Below are positions 11,309 through 23,718 of a stretch of DNA of 64,000 nucleotides, piece by piece (the first letter of the stretch is position 1; each line of letters begins with the position of its first letter). Source of the stretch: Artemisia argyi. Taxonomy: Eukaryota > Streptophyta > Magnoliopsida > Asterales > Asteraceae. The notes beneath the pieces were generated by a model. The model had not been told where the DNA came from. It saw only the letters and a program-made list of their open reading frames with translations, and ran no database searches. Location of the stretch: NCBI GenBank assembly GCA_030686995.1, contig CM060686.1, positions 76,211,757 through 76,275,756 of the forward strand. Direction: 5' to 3'. A program made the position numbers and the translations under genes.

Positions 11309-12208
11309 ATGAATAACAACAACATTGATCGTTTGATTCCTGTTATTTGTATTTTTCGTCGTAGGAATTTCCAAATGCCCGCCTCAATCCCTTTAGTGGA
11401 AAATGAGAACCCACCTAACCTCTTGCCTAACCATTACTTTGACAATAATTCTGAGATGGAATAGTCTGACCATGATAACGACCATAGGGCTAGTCCTTTT
11501 TACTATTCGGACTCCGATGAGGACCTAGATGATGGTGACGTAATTAATGAGGATAGGATGGAAGATGAAGTGGACCCTTTTAGGTATGTCGACCCTAGAA
11601 CAAGGATTGAGAATGATAGCTCATTTAATATGCAATTTCCTTGTAAAATTGGATTTAAGAGCTTTGATGCCTACCTTAACTCATCTCTACCAATGAACAT
11701 AATCTCGCGTAGTGAATACAATAAAATTATGGTAGATGAGTTAGAATACAAAGGAGATAGTATTGTTGCTAGGGCAATGGCATTGCGTGTGTTTGTAGGA
11801 AGCTTTGTTTATCTGGTTGAGTTCATGGTTATGGAGAATCTAGGAGAATTTATCGATAGTAAGTTAACCCAAGTTGTGTTTGGGAAACCTTTCAAAAGGT
11901 TAACCAACCTTGATAAAAAAAAACTTATGGAAGGGTTAATTACATTCTCGGATGAGGATGAAGATTTTGTTTACCAAATGCCCCGTGCTCACCCTAGGTT
12001 CAAGGATTTTTCTATGGAAAAATGTAATAGGTATCCACCCCTTGAAATGCTAAGTGAGAATGATAAAAGGAAAGGGCTTAAATATCCTCATGAAAAGAAT
12101 AAAAGGTATCATCGCGGATTTTTAGAGCTAAGTAATGACTATAAGAAAGATGAGGCTACTATTAGATGGCTCACCCTAGGGTATGTGAGCATAAGCGACA
12201 CACGATAG
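11309..12208 (+). pseudogene. Retroelement protease-like ORF, one in-frame amber stop
   Basis: One frame runs from ATG 11309 to TAG 12206-12208 (299 codons), broken only by TAG at 11462-11464. The part after the stop (ATG 11558, 216 aa) is intact. It contains LPMNIISRSEYNKIM, a stretch VFVGSFVYLVEFMVMENLGE and VVFGKPFKRL. These follow the layout of retroviral-type aspartic protease folds (flap region, then the VFGRPF/ILGRPF segment). The expected catalytic D-[ST]-G is not present at the usual place, so catalysis is doubtful. Similar ORFs are common in Asteraceae non-autonomous elements, from memory. It is the only coding region of the element. Its role is unknown. Confidence 0.75.
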
Positions 12209-13642
12209 CCCATGGCCTTGAGTCTAGCTACAAGACTCGTAAATAAAGAAAAGCGCTTCTTGGGAGGCAACCCATGTTTTGTGTGTTTGATTTTTATTTG
12301 TTTGATGTTATTTGTTTCCGCATGCATGTTTTATTTTTATTGTTGGTAGATCATGTTTCAAATTAAATTGTTAAAATGCTTTATTTTGTTGTTTAACTTC
12401 GTCTTAACTTCATATAAAGGTATTTTGCAAAAGCTAAGTGTAAAAGGAACCCCAAATTTTTTTATAAGAATGAAAATGATCATGATTCGCTACAATATTA
12501 GTAATTGTTAGAGTCAAATGCTTGTATCGAGTCATAATGATGTTTTGCAAGATTTTCTAGAAAATAGGACATAAGTTTTTCCAGAAATTTTCCGGAAACT
12601 TAACATAAAGATTTCTTTCGATCACTTCTGACGGCGTCAGGATTTAACACCTAACGGCGTCACGTGTAAAATTCTGAAAATTTTGCGAGTTTTGTTTTTC
12701 TAACGGAGTCTTAAAAGTTTTTGTTAATTCTTTAGTTTTATAAACTCCAAGAAATCTGCAAACATTCATTCCACAAGCATTATATCCTTATATATATATA
12801 GATTGCCGCTGATTTTATGCGAGGTTGCCTTGATTGTTTTCTCAGGTTTAACAGGTTATATATGACAAGAAGATGATTTATATTTCTGGAAGGGAAGCTT
12901 TGAACGTTCATTTTCTTAGAGGAAGATCTAACCTTGTTAACACACTATCCACATCGAACGAATCAGGGGAGTATTTGTTTTCATTCTTTTACCTATTTTA
13001 CTTTTACATCCTTTAATTGAACATTAGGGACAATGTTCATCCTAAGTGTAAGTGGAGAGTAAATGATGATACCTTATAGGATACAATTGCACTTGAGTTT
13101 GTTTGTTTGATGGTAGGTGTGTAATAAAACTAAGAGAAATACTTGTTAGTGTAATTTTAGCGCCAAATTTAAATTTTTTACAACATTTAGGAGTGAAACT
13201 TTAGCCTTAACAAGCGTCTCATGGATAGGAGTCGTATGACTAGCACAAAACCGTACCATTCAGAAAAATTTTCAACCCAAATATGTGAGGTTCGCCTTTA
13301 GATTTGATAGGAAAAACATATATTATTAGTGCTTATGAGTGTACCGGTAGCATTTAGATTCTAGAACTTGAGTTAGTGATGCATCCCGAGACCGCTAATG
13401 AGACTACATTCGTGTAGTAAGATTTACTACATGATAAGAGGCATTAGGATCACCCTTGTGTTAAACCCGTATCATAATTACTTGACCATTTAAGTTATAT
13501 TACTTGACTAATAAAGTCAATTAATTTTTCCCACATCTTAGCGTTGTACTCATTTTTAGTACACGATACCCCTAGTACACCCCTCCGAGCCTATCTTTTC
13601 GTTTCTAACTTTAAGCATTTTACTTAAAGGAAGAATTTGTTA
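12209..13642 (+). other. Non-coding interior of the Ty3-type element, left of the nested Copia
   Basis: Contains the conserved motif AAGCGCTTCTTGGGAGGCAA (12251-12270) right after the ORF, as in Athila-type elements. It holds a second TGACGGCGTCA at 12629-12639 with a diverged copy at 12652-12662, a TATA-like run at 12789-12801, and a degraded ACATTAGGGACAATGTTCAT purine-tract-type sequence at 13020-13054. No ORF. Confidence 0.6.
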
Positions 13643-13647
13643 CAACC
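13643..13647 (+). other. Target site duplication of the nested Copia, left
   Basis: CAACC, repeated at 15904-15908. Confidence 0.9.
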
Positions 13648-13933
13648 TATTGGACGTTTAAACCAAATATAGTTTAGTTATAAAGTATAGGGGTCTTAGT
13701 GTCATTATTTAAAGTAAAGTTTAGTGGTATTATGTCATTGTAAATAGATTAGGGGTGTAATGGGTCGAATTTAAAGTGTATAACTGGTCACAACGTTTCA
13801 TCAGAAGTTGTGTCGGTTAGGTTAGTATATATAGGTGTCAAAGTCTTTGTAAACATCGGTATTCATATATTGTAATAAAATTCCAGTTTGTTTTATATAA
13901 CTTAAAGATCTTATAATAACAAAAGTGCTAACA
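13648..13933 (+). repeat. 5' LTR of the gag-only Copia
   Basis: Begins TATTGGACG and ends GTGCTAACA. TATATATAG near 13830 is a likely TATA box. The first bases TATTGG replace the usual TGTTGG in both copies. Confidence 0.93.
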
Positions 13934-14189
13934 ATTGGCATCAGAGCCTACGGTTCAATCGATTCAAGGGAGGCAGAAGATTTGTGGTTGTTTGTTTGAA
14001 GTTTTGAAAAAAAAACAAAAGTACGATTCTTGTTGCTGCTGTTCGAAAAAGGAGACAGAAGAAAACAATTATTTTGAATTACGGAACCGAACACAGTGAG
14101 ATAAGTTTTTTCATTTCGAATTGTTTATTTAGTGTAGGAATTTAGAATTATTACAATTAGGAAAAGGTTAAGAATAGTGGTTTGGATTT

Positions 14190-14620
14190 GTTAGACAACC
14201 AGGGAAAAACTAGGGTATTGTTTCTTAGTAAATTGAAGCGATTGGTTTTTGGATTTGTCTTACAACCGAAAAAACAGAATACTATTTTTAGGAATTTGTA
14301 AAACAATAGTTTTCGAGTTGAAAACAGGGAATTGTTTTAGTGGGTGTGAAAGCAATAGTTTTTAAAACAGGGAATTGTTTCGGATTTGTATACAATAGTT
14401 TTAAGAACAGGATTATTGTTTTGGTGTTGTTAGGACAATAGGTTTTGAAAACCAGGGAATTGTCTTGGGTGGAAAGCAATAGGTTTAAAAAAAACCAGGA
14501 GATTGCGGTTAGTTAAGAGTAGTTGGTTAGAAGGAAACCAGGGTACTATTCTTGGAAGATACAGTAGGTAAACCATTGGTTAACCAGGGCACTGTAGGTA
14601 TTAGGGACGTTTGGTTTAGA
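14190..14620 (+). repeat. Degenerate tandem repeats in the Copia leader
   Basis: Eight or so units of about 45-55 bases with the pattern AACAGGGAATTGTTTT then GGACAATAGTTTT. They lie between the primer-binding site and gag. This may be a packaging or translation leader. Confidence 0.7.
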
Positions 14621-14652
14621 TTAAGATTGGAAAAGAAAAAAAGAAAAGGAAG

Positions 14653-15555
14653 ATGACAGGTAGTGGATCGAATGATAAGAATAAGGAAATCATAACCGTA
14701 AAGGAGACAGCAATGAATTTCCAGTATCCAATGTTAAACTCTACAAACTATACGATTTGGGCTATAAAGATTAGGGCGATATTTAATGTCCATGGAATTT
14801 GGGAAGTGATTGAACCAACGCAAGGAACCGAGGTCGATCAGAAGAAGGATAACTCGGCAATTGCAATGCTATATCAAGCAATTCCAGAAAGTATGGTATT
14901 GCAAGTTGCTAACCTTAATTCGGCAAAGGAGATTTGGGATGCGTTGAAGATTCGACATGTTGGAGTTGACAGAGTTAAGGAAGCGCGTGTTCAGACACTT
15001 GAATCAGAGTTTGAACAATTAAAGATGAAAGACGGTGAGTCTTTAGATGTGTATGCCGGGAAGATTAGTGAAATTGCATCACAAGCAAGCAATTTGGGGC
15101 ATACGGTGGAAGATAAAAGAATGGTGCGAAAACTCTTAAGTTCAGTGCCAGAAAAGTTTATGCAAATAGTTGCAGCAATAGAGCAGTTCGCAGATTTGAA
15201 TACTATGCCATTTCAAGAAGCCATTGGAAGATTAAAAGCCTTTGAAGAACGGACGAAAAAGGCAGTTAATGAAGAAGATGGGTCTAGTGGTCTACTTTTC
15301 GGCAATGTAGATGAAAAGACCAAAGAACACAAATGTGAACATTGCGGTCATGTGAATTCAAGTCAAGAAATAACCGAACGTGGCAGAGGCAAGAATTGGA
15401 AACCATGGAAGAAAAAGGATGGTGATCAAGACAACAGTTAGATAAGATGCTACAAGTGCAAAGAACTTGGACACTACAAAAGCGAATGTCCAAAGTGGGA
15501 AAAGGAGCATGAGGCAAATTTGATCCAAGAGGATGATGAGCCAACACTGCTATGA
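14653..15555 (+). pseudogene. Copia gag with an in-frame amber just before the zinc knuckle
   Basis: Capsid-type (UBN2/DUF4219-like) protein. The N-terminal segment has FQYPMLNSTNYTIWAIKIR, followed by EIWDALKIRHVG, LESEFEQLKMKDGESLDVY and LLSSVPEKFM, the standard order for plant Copia gag. The first 262 codons (14653-15441) are open. TAG at 15439-15441 is followed in the same frame by RCYKCKELGHYKSECPKW, a CX2CX4HX4C zinc knuckle, and ends at TGA 15553-15555. It is either a broken gag or one made in two forms by read-through. The protein would form virus-like particles. No pol follows. Confidence 0.92.
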
Positions 15556-15617
15556 TAGGAAGACGGATCAAGAAAGGATGAAGACCTTACTTAAACTATA
15601 TTTAGTTTAGGAGGGAG

Positions 15618-15903
15618 TATTGGACGTTTAAACCAAATATAGTTTAGTTATAAAGTATAGGGGTCTTAGTGTCATTAGTTAAAGTAAAGTTTAGTGGTAT
15701 TATGTCATTGTAAATAGATTAGGGGTGTAATGGGTCGAATTGAAAGTGTATAACTGGTCACAACGTTTCATCAGAAGTTGTGTCGGTTAGGTTAGTATAT
15801 ATAGGGGTCAAAGTCTTTGTAAACATCGGTATTCATATATTGTAATAAAATTCCATTTTGTTTTATATAACTTAAAGATCTTATAATAACAAAAGTGCTA
15901 ACA
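15618..15903 (+). repeat. 3' LTR of the gag-only Copia
   Basis: About 98-99% identical by eye to 13648-13933. It follows the purine tract at 15610-15617. Confidence 0.93.
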
Positions 15904-16906
15904 CAACCCACCCAAATGTGCAACCAAATCGCCTTAGCCTTCCGTGTATGCACTCATCTTTAATGCATTATTGTTACATGTTTAAATCCTTAGTTAATTA
16001 TCTAATTGATTACATGGTTGCTAAGTCGAGTCATATCTTGTACATATTGTTTTGGGACGATTGGGACTCATGGGTAAAGTACTTGTGTTTTAGAGTAATG
16101 GGGAAGAACATCAAATTATTACCCCCATATGTGCGTTAATCTTAAAAAGTACTCCAAGTGTTTTGATTATCTTGATTCGAGTCATTAGAGTAGTTTATTG
16201 TAAAGTATGTAAAAATTCAAGTGTAAGTAGAATGTACATTCCCTATGATAGTAGGGTAGGAGTGTATGCCATTTCATTCTATGCAAAAAAAAAAAAAAAA
16301 AAAAAAAAAGAATAAAAAATAATAAAAAAAAGAGAGAAAAAAAAAAACATACGGACTACCATACCATTTCATTCTATGTTTGTTTTATGTTTTTTTTTTT
16401 ATTTATTAGCTTAAGTCGAGTCGAGTATTGACTTAGCAATGCCATATTGTACATGTAATTAACCAAGATAATTAACCAAGATGATTAACTCGCCACCAGT
16501 AAATATTGCCTTTATCCAACAAAAACGTGTTTTCCATATCCCTACACCTAACGTTATAACCCTTTAAAAGACCTCTTTGATAGTTTATCCTAGGTGTTTA
16601 CGCCAAGTGGTGGAGGTTTGATCCTTTCCCAAGCCTATTGTAGTCTATTTGCTATGACAGGTAGTGAGAGATGTTTTCCATTTCCATATTGTGATATATA
16701 CTTTATTACACCCGAGAGATGTGAGTATCTAAACACTGTTTGTGAGGTGCTAGTGTATGACCTCCGTGCTTGTTTTTGGTTTTTAGTGGAACGATTATTT
16801 GTTGTAATTACTTTTATATTAGTGTTAAATGACCCCTAACTTGTATTTTGATTATAATAAAAGCGCATTTGCTTGAGGACAAGCAAATCTCAAGTGTAAA
16901 GGTATT
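15904..16906 (+). other. Interior of the Ty3-type element, right of the nested Copia
   Basis: Non-coding. Poly-A run at 16286-16309. Open frames at 15918 and 16594 show no domain. It ends in the hairpin at 16868-16887 and the 3' LTR. Confidence 0.5.
16868..16887 (+). other. Perfect hairpin before the 3' LTR
   Basis: TTTGCTTG, loop AGGA, CAAGCAAA: eight-base arms, 19 bases upstream of the LTR start at 16907. A GCTTGAGGACAAGCA sequence at this place is common in Tat/Athila-type elements, from memory. Confidence 0.7.
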
Positions 16907-18364
16907 TGATGAGGCGAAAAGTGTACCGCTTTTAAGGGGTCATTTAAGCCCGAATTCGAGATTATTTGATCAAATATTTCCCTAAATCGTTCCTTTTGTC
17001 ATTTTATGTACTTTTGAGGAGAAATCTGAAAAAGGAAGCATTTTGGACGTTTCTGGAGCATAAAAGTGAAGAAAACGGAAAAGTCTCAAATTTCTTTGCT
17101 GGATCAGTACCTGACGACGTCAAGCTTCTACACGTAACGGCATCAAGAGTAACAAAAGAGGTGGATGTGGAACTTATAACGTGACGGCCCAGAAAGTTTT
17201 TATGCTTATTGGCCTGACGGCGTCACTAAGGCCGTCAGGGTCCAAATACATATGACGGCCCAGAGCTCATTCCTACATGATGGCGTTAGAAGTGTATCTA
17301 GGCAATACGAATTTCATCATGGCGGTGATTTGACGGCGTCACAAGCTATAACGTGACGCCGTCAAGATGTAAAATCTATATATAGTCTTCTAGTTTTCAT
17401 TCATTAGTGTGGAACTTTGTGTGGGATATTAGGGCATAAACCCTAAGACGAATTTTAAATCTTTTTCAAGGGTTTCAACCCCCTTGATTCTTCTATGTTC
17501 AATTAAAGATAAGTACTTATTCAAATCATTCAATATGTCTATGTGTTGTGTGATTATATCTTACGCTTGTCTTCTCTTTAACATGCTATGCTAGATCTTT
17601 ATTGTGTTTGCTTAGATGTAGTGAAACCTAGATGTTGATTATGGGTTGATTGTTTGTTTATAATTGTTACGGATGATTGTATTCGATGTTAGGCTTAAGA
17701 AATCTGGCAGACTTCCATTGGTAACTTGCTTGAACGTCTTAAGAAACATGATCGGAGGTGTACTACGATTTTTGATTGTATTTAATGCTTAAGAGAATTC
17801 TAATGATCCCATGTTAGGAGCTTCTAACGGATCGACATAGGAGTGAAGTATGATCATATAAAGTTAGGGAATATTGTACACGGCCCTACGACTAGTATTA
17901 AGGAATATAACCCGTCATCCATGCAATTGTAACAAGCTAATCAACCTGTAAAAGATATCTAGGGAGTAATGAAATCTAAGTAAACACAACTTCTCTCATT
18001 ATTATTTCCACCACGTTAGTATATTAGTTTAATTTTCATTTCTTTTATTTTATTTTGATTGCATTAGTAGTTAATTGAGTTAGTTGGCTAGCAACTAATT
18101 CCGCCCACTCTTTCAAATCCCAAGATTTTACTTGCTTTCCATAAAATATAAAAATACAAAAATAATCATCTCTTACCTCTAGACCTAGTCTAATAGACTT
18201 TCTAATCCTGGCGACACTATTCCTGAGTTGAACGATCAATCCCCCGGTACTTGTCACTATACTATACTACAACGATCAGGTACACTGCCTGGTGGGGGTT
18301 GTCAGCTTCTCAAGATCCCTTGAGAGGTAAAACCTGTTGCGAGGGCGCAATTCCCCGCACATCA
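16907..18364 (+). repeat. 3' LTR of the Ty3-type element
   Basis: Same order and motifs as 9691-11146, including the TGACG cassettes and TATA box. Ends CATCA, followed by the imperfect target repeat gttta. Confidence 0.93.
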
Positions 18365-20091
18365 GTTTATTGTAGTGATAAGGGAGTTTGTAGAGGTAGT
18401 GAGAACGTTTGTTGAGGATGTTTGCAGTCGTTTTGGAGGTCGATTTTATGTGCTTGTTTGCCAAGCGTCATGTAGCAAGAGTCAAATGTTGAGGGTTGAG
18501 AGATGTCGTTAGTGGTCATGTAGATGGTTGAGATCGTTTTTAGGTCAAATTGATGCGTGTTACACAAAGAGTCGTGTAGCAAGAACCAGGGGTTGAGGAT
18601 CGATACTGTTGGTTTTAGCAAGGGTGGTTTCATAAAGTGGTGTGCACTGTGCATATAGTATGAGGTTTTCTCCCATCAACAAACTCTACCTCTCACAGTC
18701 TCACCACTCAGGTGGGTCGTGTGACCAAAAATGTTTGGTTTGAGGTTTAAGTGGGTTATGTTTTAGGTGTGTCAAAGTCGTGGTTGGTTTTTAATCCGTT
18801 CCAAACTTTCTATCGGTGATTACCCTTAGTGATATTGCGTTTAGTGGGTTTGGTTGTGAGGTTTACCATAGTTTGTTGGATTTTCACTTTCTGAAATCCT
18901 TAAATGGTCAAAGTTTTCGGTAGTTGTAGTTATTTTAGGGTCGATCATTAGTATTTCAAGTTTAGTATAACTTTGGTTCATGGTTTAGAGTTTCGAGTGT
19001 CGTGTTTTAGTGTTCGAAGTTTGAACGAGTGTTGGAGTGTCACGGTTTAGGTGTTGGAGTGTCATGGTTTTGTTTTGGAGAGACGTGGCTCAACGTGTTT
19101 TAAAAGGGTCATGGTTTTTGTGTTCAAGGGGTTTGAAGGGTCGAGGTTTATGTCCTTCGGGTCGTAGTTTTTGGAGTAATTTTGAAGGGTCGAGGTTTAT
19201 GTGTCTTAAGCGTCGTAGTTTCGGTTTTGGAGGGTCGTGGTTAAGCGGATGCTGATGTTGGGGGGTATGGGTTTGGTTGTTCGAGGGTTGTAGTTTTGGT
19301 GTTGGAAGGTTGTGGTCCAAGAGTGTTGATTGGTCATGGTGTTTGTGCTCTAAGTTTGCAGTTCGGTGGGTATTGGAAGGTCATGAAATCGGTGTCAGGG
19401 CGTCGTGGTTTTGGTTTTGGAGGGTTGTCGACTCGTGGTTAAGCGTGTGTTAGATATGTTCATGGTTTTTGTGTTATATCATATCCCACCTGTGAATCAT
19501 ATTTATCCAAGTTAAGTATCACGAAAATATTTATCAAAGGCCATCGGGGTAGCAGCGTTATGAGGCGGCAGGCGGCAATGGCAACAATTAAAAAACAGCG
19601 GGCGACAATGGCGGTTGTAGGTTTTGGATACCGCGGTTACATATGGAGGTGTGTTTAGACTCGCGGCGGACATAAAAGGACAACAAAGAAACCGATTGTT
19701 CAAGATACATCAAAATATATCACAGATGGTGAAGGTTTAGGACTGCGGTTGTTGGGGAGATCTGAAATTAGATCGTAGGTGGTTTTGGTTTATGTACAAC
19801 GACATTTTTTGGGGAGAAGACACCACCACGGTACCCCTTGTTGGTGGTAAACGGGAGAGGAAGAAGGTCCGGTGACAATGGAGGTGGTTTGGGGCGTTAA
19901 AAGGGAGAAAAAAATGGAGGCGTATGTTTTTTTGTGAAAGAGGTTGAATGAGTTTATTAGTGTTAGGCAAGAAAATATAAAAGTTAAATACCTATAATAC
20001 CCTTATACATTAACTAATAGTTTTGATTAATTTAAATACATTATTTTCACATGTCATATTTCTATTGGTGTCTATTATATTCTACTTTAAA

Positions 20092-20094
<3 letters not shown>
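18365..20094. other. Non-coding DNA with a G-rich region
   Basis: Holds the minisatellite at 18900-19480. From 19540 to 19900 it is GGC/GGT-rich (GGCGGCAGGCGGCAATGGC). No gene is recognised; the small open frames on either strand look like chance. Confidence 0.4.
18900..19480 (+). repeat. Degenerate G/T-rich minisatellite
   Basis: Around 12-14 diverged units of about 40-45 bases centred on GGGTCGTGGTTT and GTGTTGGAGTGTC. It produces spurious open frames on both strands. Confidence 0.65.

Positions 20095-20155
<61 letters not shown>
20095..20155. repeat. (TA)n microsatellite, left of the MITE
   Basis: About 30 TA units. Together with 20427-20518 it looks like one microsatellite split by an insertion. 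Confidence 0.95.
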
Positions 20156-20159
<4 letters not shown>

Positions 20160-20160
<1 letters not shown>

Positions 20161-20424
20161 GGTATGTTTGGTGAAAATAGCGTTTGCAAGAAGCAGTAGC
20201 AGTAAGCAATAGTGGAAAGCGGTAGAAGTAAGCAGTTTGAAGTAGTAGTTGTTTATTTTGATAAAGCGTTTGGTAACGTAGCTGTATATACATTTTGATT
20301 TGGAGCGTTTAGAAAAAGTAGAATGCTAGTTGCTTGTATCCAAATAAGCATTTTGTGCAAAACGCTAACTAATAGTTGCTAGTTTCTTCAAAACGCTCAT
20401 AAACGATTGTTACAAAACATACCC
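20160..20424. mobile_element. MITE inserted in an (AT)n tract
   Basis: A 265-bp non-coding element with inverted ends: GGGTATGTTTGGTGAAAATAG at the left and GGGTATGTTTTGTAACAATC on the opposite strand at the right. The inner parts are rich in AGCGTTT/AAACGCT, again in inverted order. The ends resemble hAT or PIF/Harbinger MITEs. The AT-repeat flanks prevent a clear target duplication call. Confidence 0.75.

Positions 20425-20426
<2 letters not shown>

Positions 20427-20518
<92 letters not shown>
20427..20518. repeat. (AT)n microsatellite, right of the MITE
   Basis: About 45 AT units, directly next to the MITE end. Confidence 0.95.
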
Positions 20519-20519
<1 letters not shown>

Positions 20520-21712
20520 CCTTTTCTGAAAAAATGGTTACTCGCTTGTAATGATCTAAAGTAACATTATTTCTAGCTTCCTGCTATTGGTAACAAAATT
20601 CACCACTTAAAAAATGGAGGCAAAAATACAAACCATAGTTTTTTGTTTTAACAGATAGTAGATGAAATTAAACACTGGTATTCAAATAAAGATAGCAGAC
20701 GAATAAACACACCCGGCCTTTGTTGAAGTTCAAACGTACTTTGCTAAACAAACAGGGAGTAAAAGGTTCAATAATCTACTAATCTAATATGAATTGTTCA
20801 AAAGTTTAAAATTAAGGTACTTTTTCTAATAAAATGTTCTTGTTTAATTTGTGACATACTTATGTGTGTTACAGTGAGGAACACCATTGAAACCCACTTG
20901 ACAAACAAACAAATAGTAAAAAGATAGACAACGAAAGTGGCTGAAAATGGAAAGCAGATACACACAAAAAGCTCAAATATTAATTTAATGGTCACGTGTT
21001 ACAATTGGTATAGTCATGAGTCACTAATACTCCAATTCATTGAATGTTGTCTTTACATAAAAAGTGCCAAAAAGACCGGTTTACTAACATCACCAACAAG
21101 CAATCCTTGATTTCTATTTGTGTGTGTGTTTACGTTAACTTGTGAATCTAGCTGATAACAGAGTGGTGTTATAAAATTTATAACTATGTAATAATGCCTT
21201 ATAAAGGATATGTATGCGTGTGTTTACATGATGGAAAGGAGCGCACACACACATATACCAAAATAGCTAAGAAAAAAGAGAAGATAAATGGTCATGTAAG
21301 GTATATACGTATAGCGTTACGATTGCATATCAAAATCAACTATACATTGTTTTGTTACGTGCATATGATTCAATATGATAACTTTCCAAAAACTGCTCTT
21401 GTTGCGGGATTTTAAGACTAAGTGTAATAAAGAGGTTTCAAAACCGTATTTATCATTGCCACCTCATTTTTCTTTTTCTACAATCATCTTCACCATCAAC
21501 TTAGCGTAATAAGGGAAGATGCATCTAGGTTGTCCAAGATTCGATCGTCAATCCTTTATTACGGCTGGTCTAAGGATGTAATTTACTTAGCTGATAATGT
21601 TAACCTCACGGGTAAACTATTGAAATCTTTTGACGTAGTCGTTCAAACAACGATTTGGACCATTTTGAAATTTAGAAACAACATATCTTCGACGATATTA
21701 GACTTAAGTAGA

Positions 21713-21751
<39 letters not shown>

Positions 21752-22345
21752 TTTAATTGGATAGAGTGGTTTAATAACCCATGTAACACTCGTCCTCCTT
21801 TTTGTATCACTAACTAGCTCCTTGCTAGTTTCTTAATTCAAACTCGTAGTTCAAAAAAATAACATAACTTTCCATATAGCTACACATTTTTTTGTTATTG
21901 TTTCGAATGCCATCACAATAACTTGTATATATAGTTCGAGGAAACTTGAAATATAACCACAAATTTAAAAACGAGGTTACAATATATTTGAATCAAAGTA
22001 TATGCATTGTTTAATTCATCTAAACTCGATCATGATTCTTCCCATAGAATAGATATGCTTGTTTGATTTTTAATTTTCTTTTAAAATCCCTTAATTTATG
22101 ATCGTCCATATTTACACCACTAGATATTTGATTCATATAAAATAAAACGACGAGTGAAAATTTTAATATTATACGTTATAATAGAAACGTGACATGATTG
22201 GATACATAAAATAAGAAGAATTGATCACCAAACTATTGGTGTCTCTTTCACCATCTTTGAGTTCACCACTAGAATTGGCCAAATGTGTTGTTGTGTGATT
22301 AAGCTGTCTTGATGTGGACATTCTCTCTCCCTAAAACCATGCACG
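20519..22345. other. Intergenic DNA, nothing recognised
   Basis: AT-rich. Poly-A run at 21717-21749, which accounts for a lysine-rich open frame there. No promoter, RNA gene or domain seen. Confidence 0.4.
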
Positions 22346-22400
22346 CTTATTATTATTACTAGCAGGGTCCCCGCGCGATGCAGCTGCGGGCACCCTGTAA
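22346..22400. other. GC-rich imperfect palindrome
   Basis: CAGGGTCCCCGCGCGATGCA followed by GCTGCGGGCACCCTG. The outer arms CAGGGT/ACCCTG and inner CCCGC/GCGGG pair. It stands out in AT-rich DNA and resembles dispersed repeat ends with CCCGCGCG cores seen in plant genomes. Its class is unknown. Confidence 0.35.
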
Positions 22401-22504
22401 TTTAATTTTTTCGGTTAATAATTTATTTTATTTGTACGTTTTTTGGCAATAGTTTTACTGATTAGTTTTTTATGGTAAAAGTTTGATGAAATTTTGGTTA
22501 GTTT

Positions 22505-22525
22505 GTATTATTATTGTTATTGTTA

Positions 22526-22572
<47 letters not shown>

Positions 22573-22573
22573 T
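22505..22573. repeat. (ATT)n / (GTT)n microsatellite
   Basis: About 22 trinucleotide units, the first few GTT. Confidence 0.95.
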
Positions 22574-22675
22574 TAGTAGTTTGTTTGGTTTGTGCAATAT
22601 GTGAACACATTTTAGTTTACTATGTTCTTTTTGACAATAAATTTACGGATATCAAAAATTTCGTTTAGCTCGTGT

Positions 22676-22735
22676 CTGTTCGGGCTCGAGCCCGTTTGAC
22701 CGGCCGTGCTCGTTCGGGCTCGAGCCCATTACCAG
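22676..22735. repeat. Two copies of a GGGCTCGAGCCC palindrome
   Basis: CGTTCGGGCTCGAGCCC occurs twice about 34 bases apart (second copy starts near 22709), each with a perfect 12-base palindrome. GGGCTCGAGC-type sequences are frequent in ends of plant DNA transposons. No element boundary is visible. Confidence 0.5.
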
Positions 22736-22740
22736 TTTGG

Positions 22741-23718
<978 letters not shown>

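Larger units (their letters stand above)
13648..15903 (+). mobile_element. Gag-only (TR-GAG-like) Copia retrotransposon, young
   Basis: Two 286-bp LTRs (13648-13933 and 15618-15903) differ at about four positions that I can see. TSD CAACC is perfect. The primer-binding site TTGGCATCAGAGCC at 13936-13949 is of initiator tRNA-Met type, and the polypurine tract AGGAGGGAG lies at 15610-15617. The 1.68-kb interior encodes only gag. Protease, integrase and RT are absent, so it depends on another element. Low LTR divergence makes this the most recent insertion in the window. Confidence 0.95.
9691..18364 (+). mobile_element. Non-autonomous Ty3-type LTR retrotransposon with a nested Copia element
   Basis: Two LTRs of about 1.46 kb (9691-11146 and 16907-18364) in the same orientation begin TGATG and end CATCA. 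A primer-binding site follows the left LTR, a hairpin and weak purine tract precede the right LTR, and the 5-base flanks are gtata and gttta (one mismatch). The interior has a single broken protease-like ORF and no reverse transcriptase or integrase, so it needs a partner element. The conserved GGGAGGCAACCCA motif and the tRNA-Asp-type primer site are typical of plant Athila/Tat-related Ty3 elements. Confidence 0.9.

Noticed and set aside
19037..19320. Overlapping open frames on both strands
   Set aside because: Both arise from the degenerate G/T-rich minisatellite.
21530..21817. 95-codon frame with a poly-Lys stretch
   Set aside because: Runs through an A33 tract; no conserved features.
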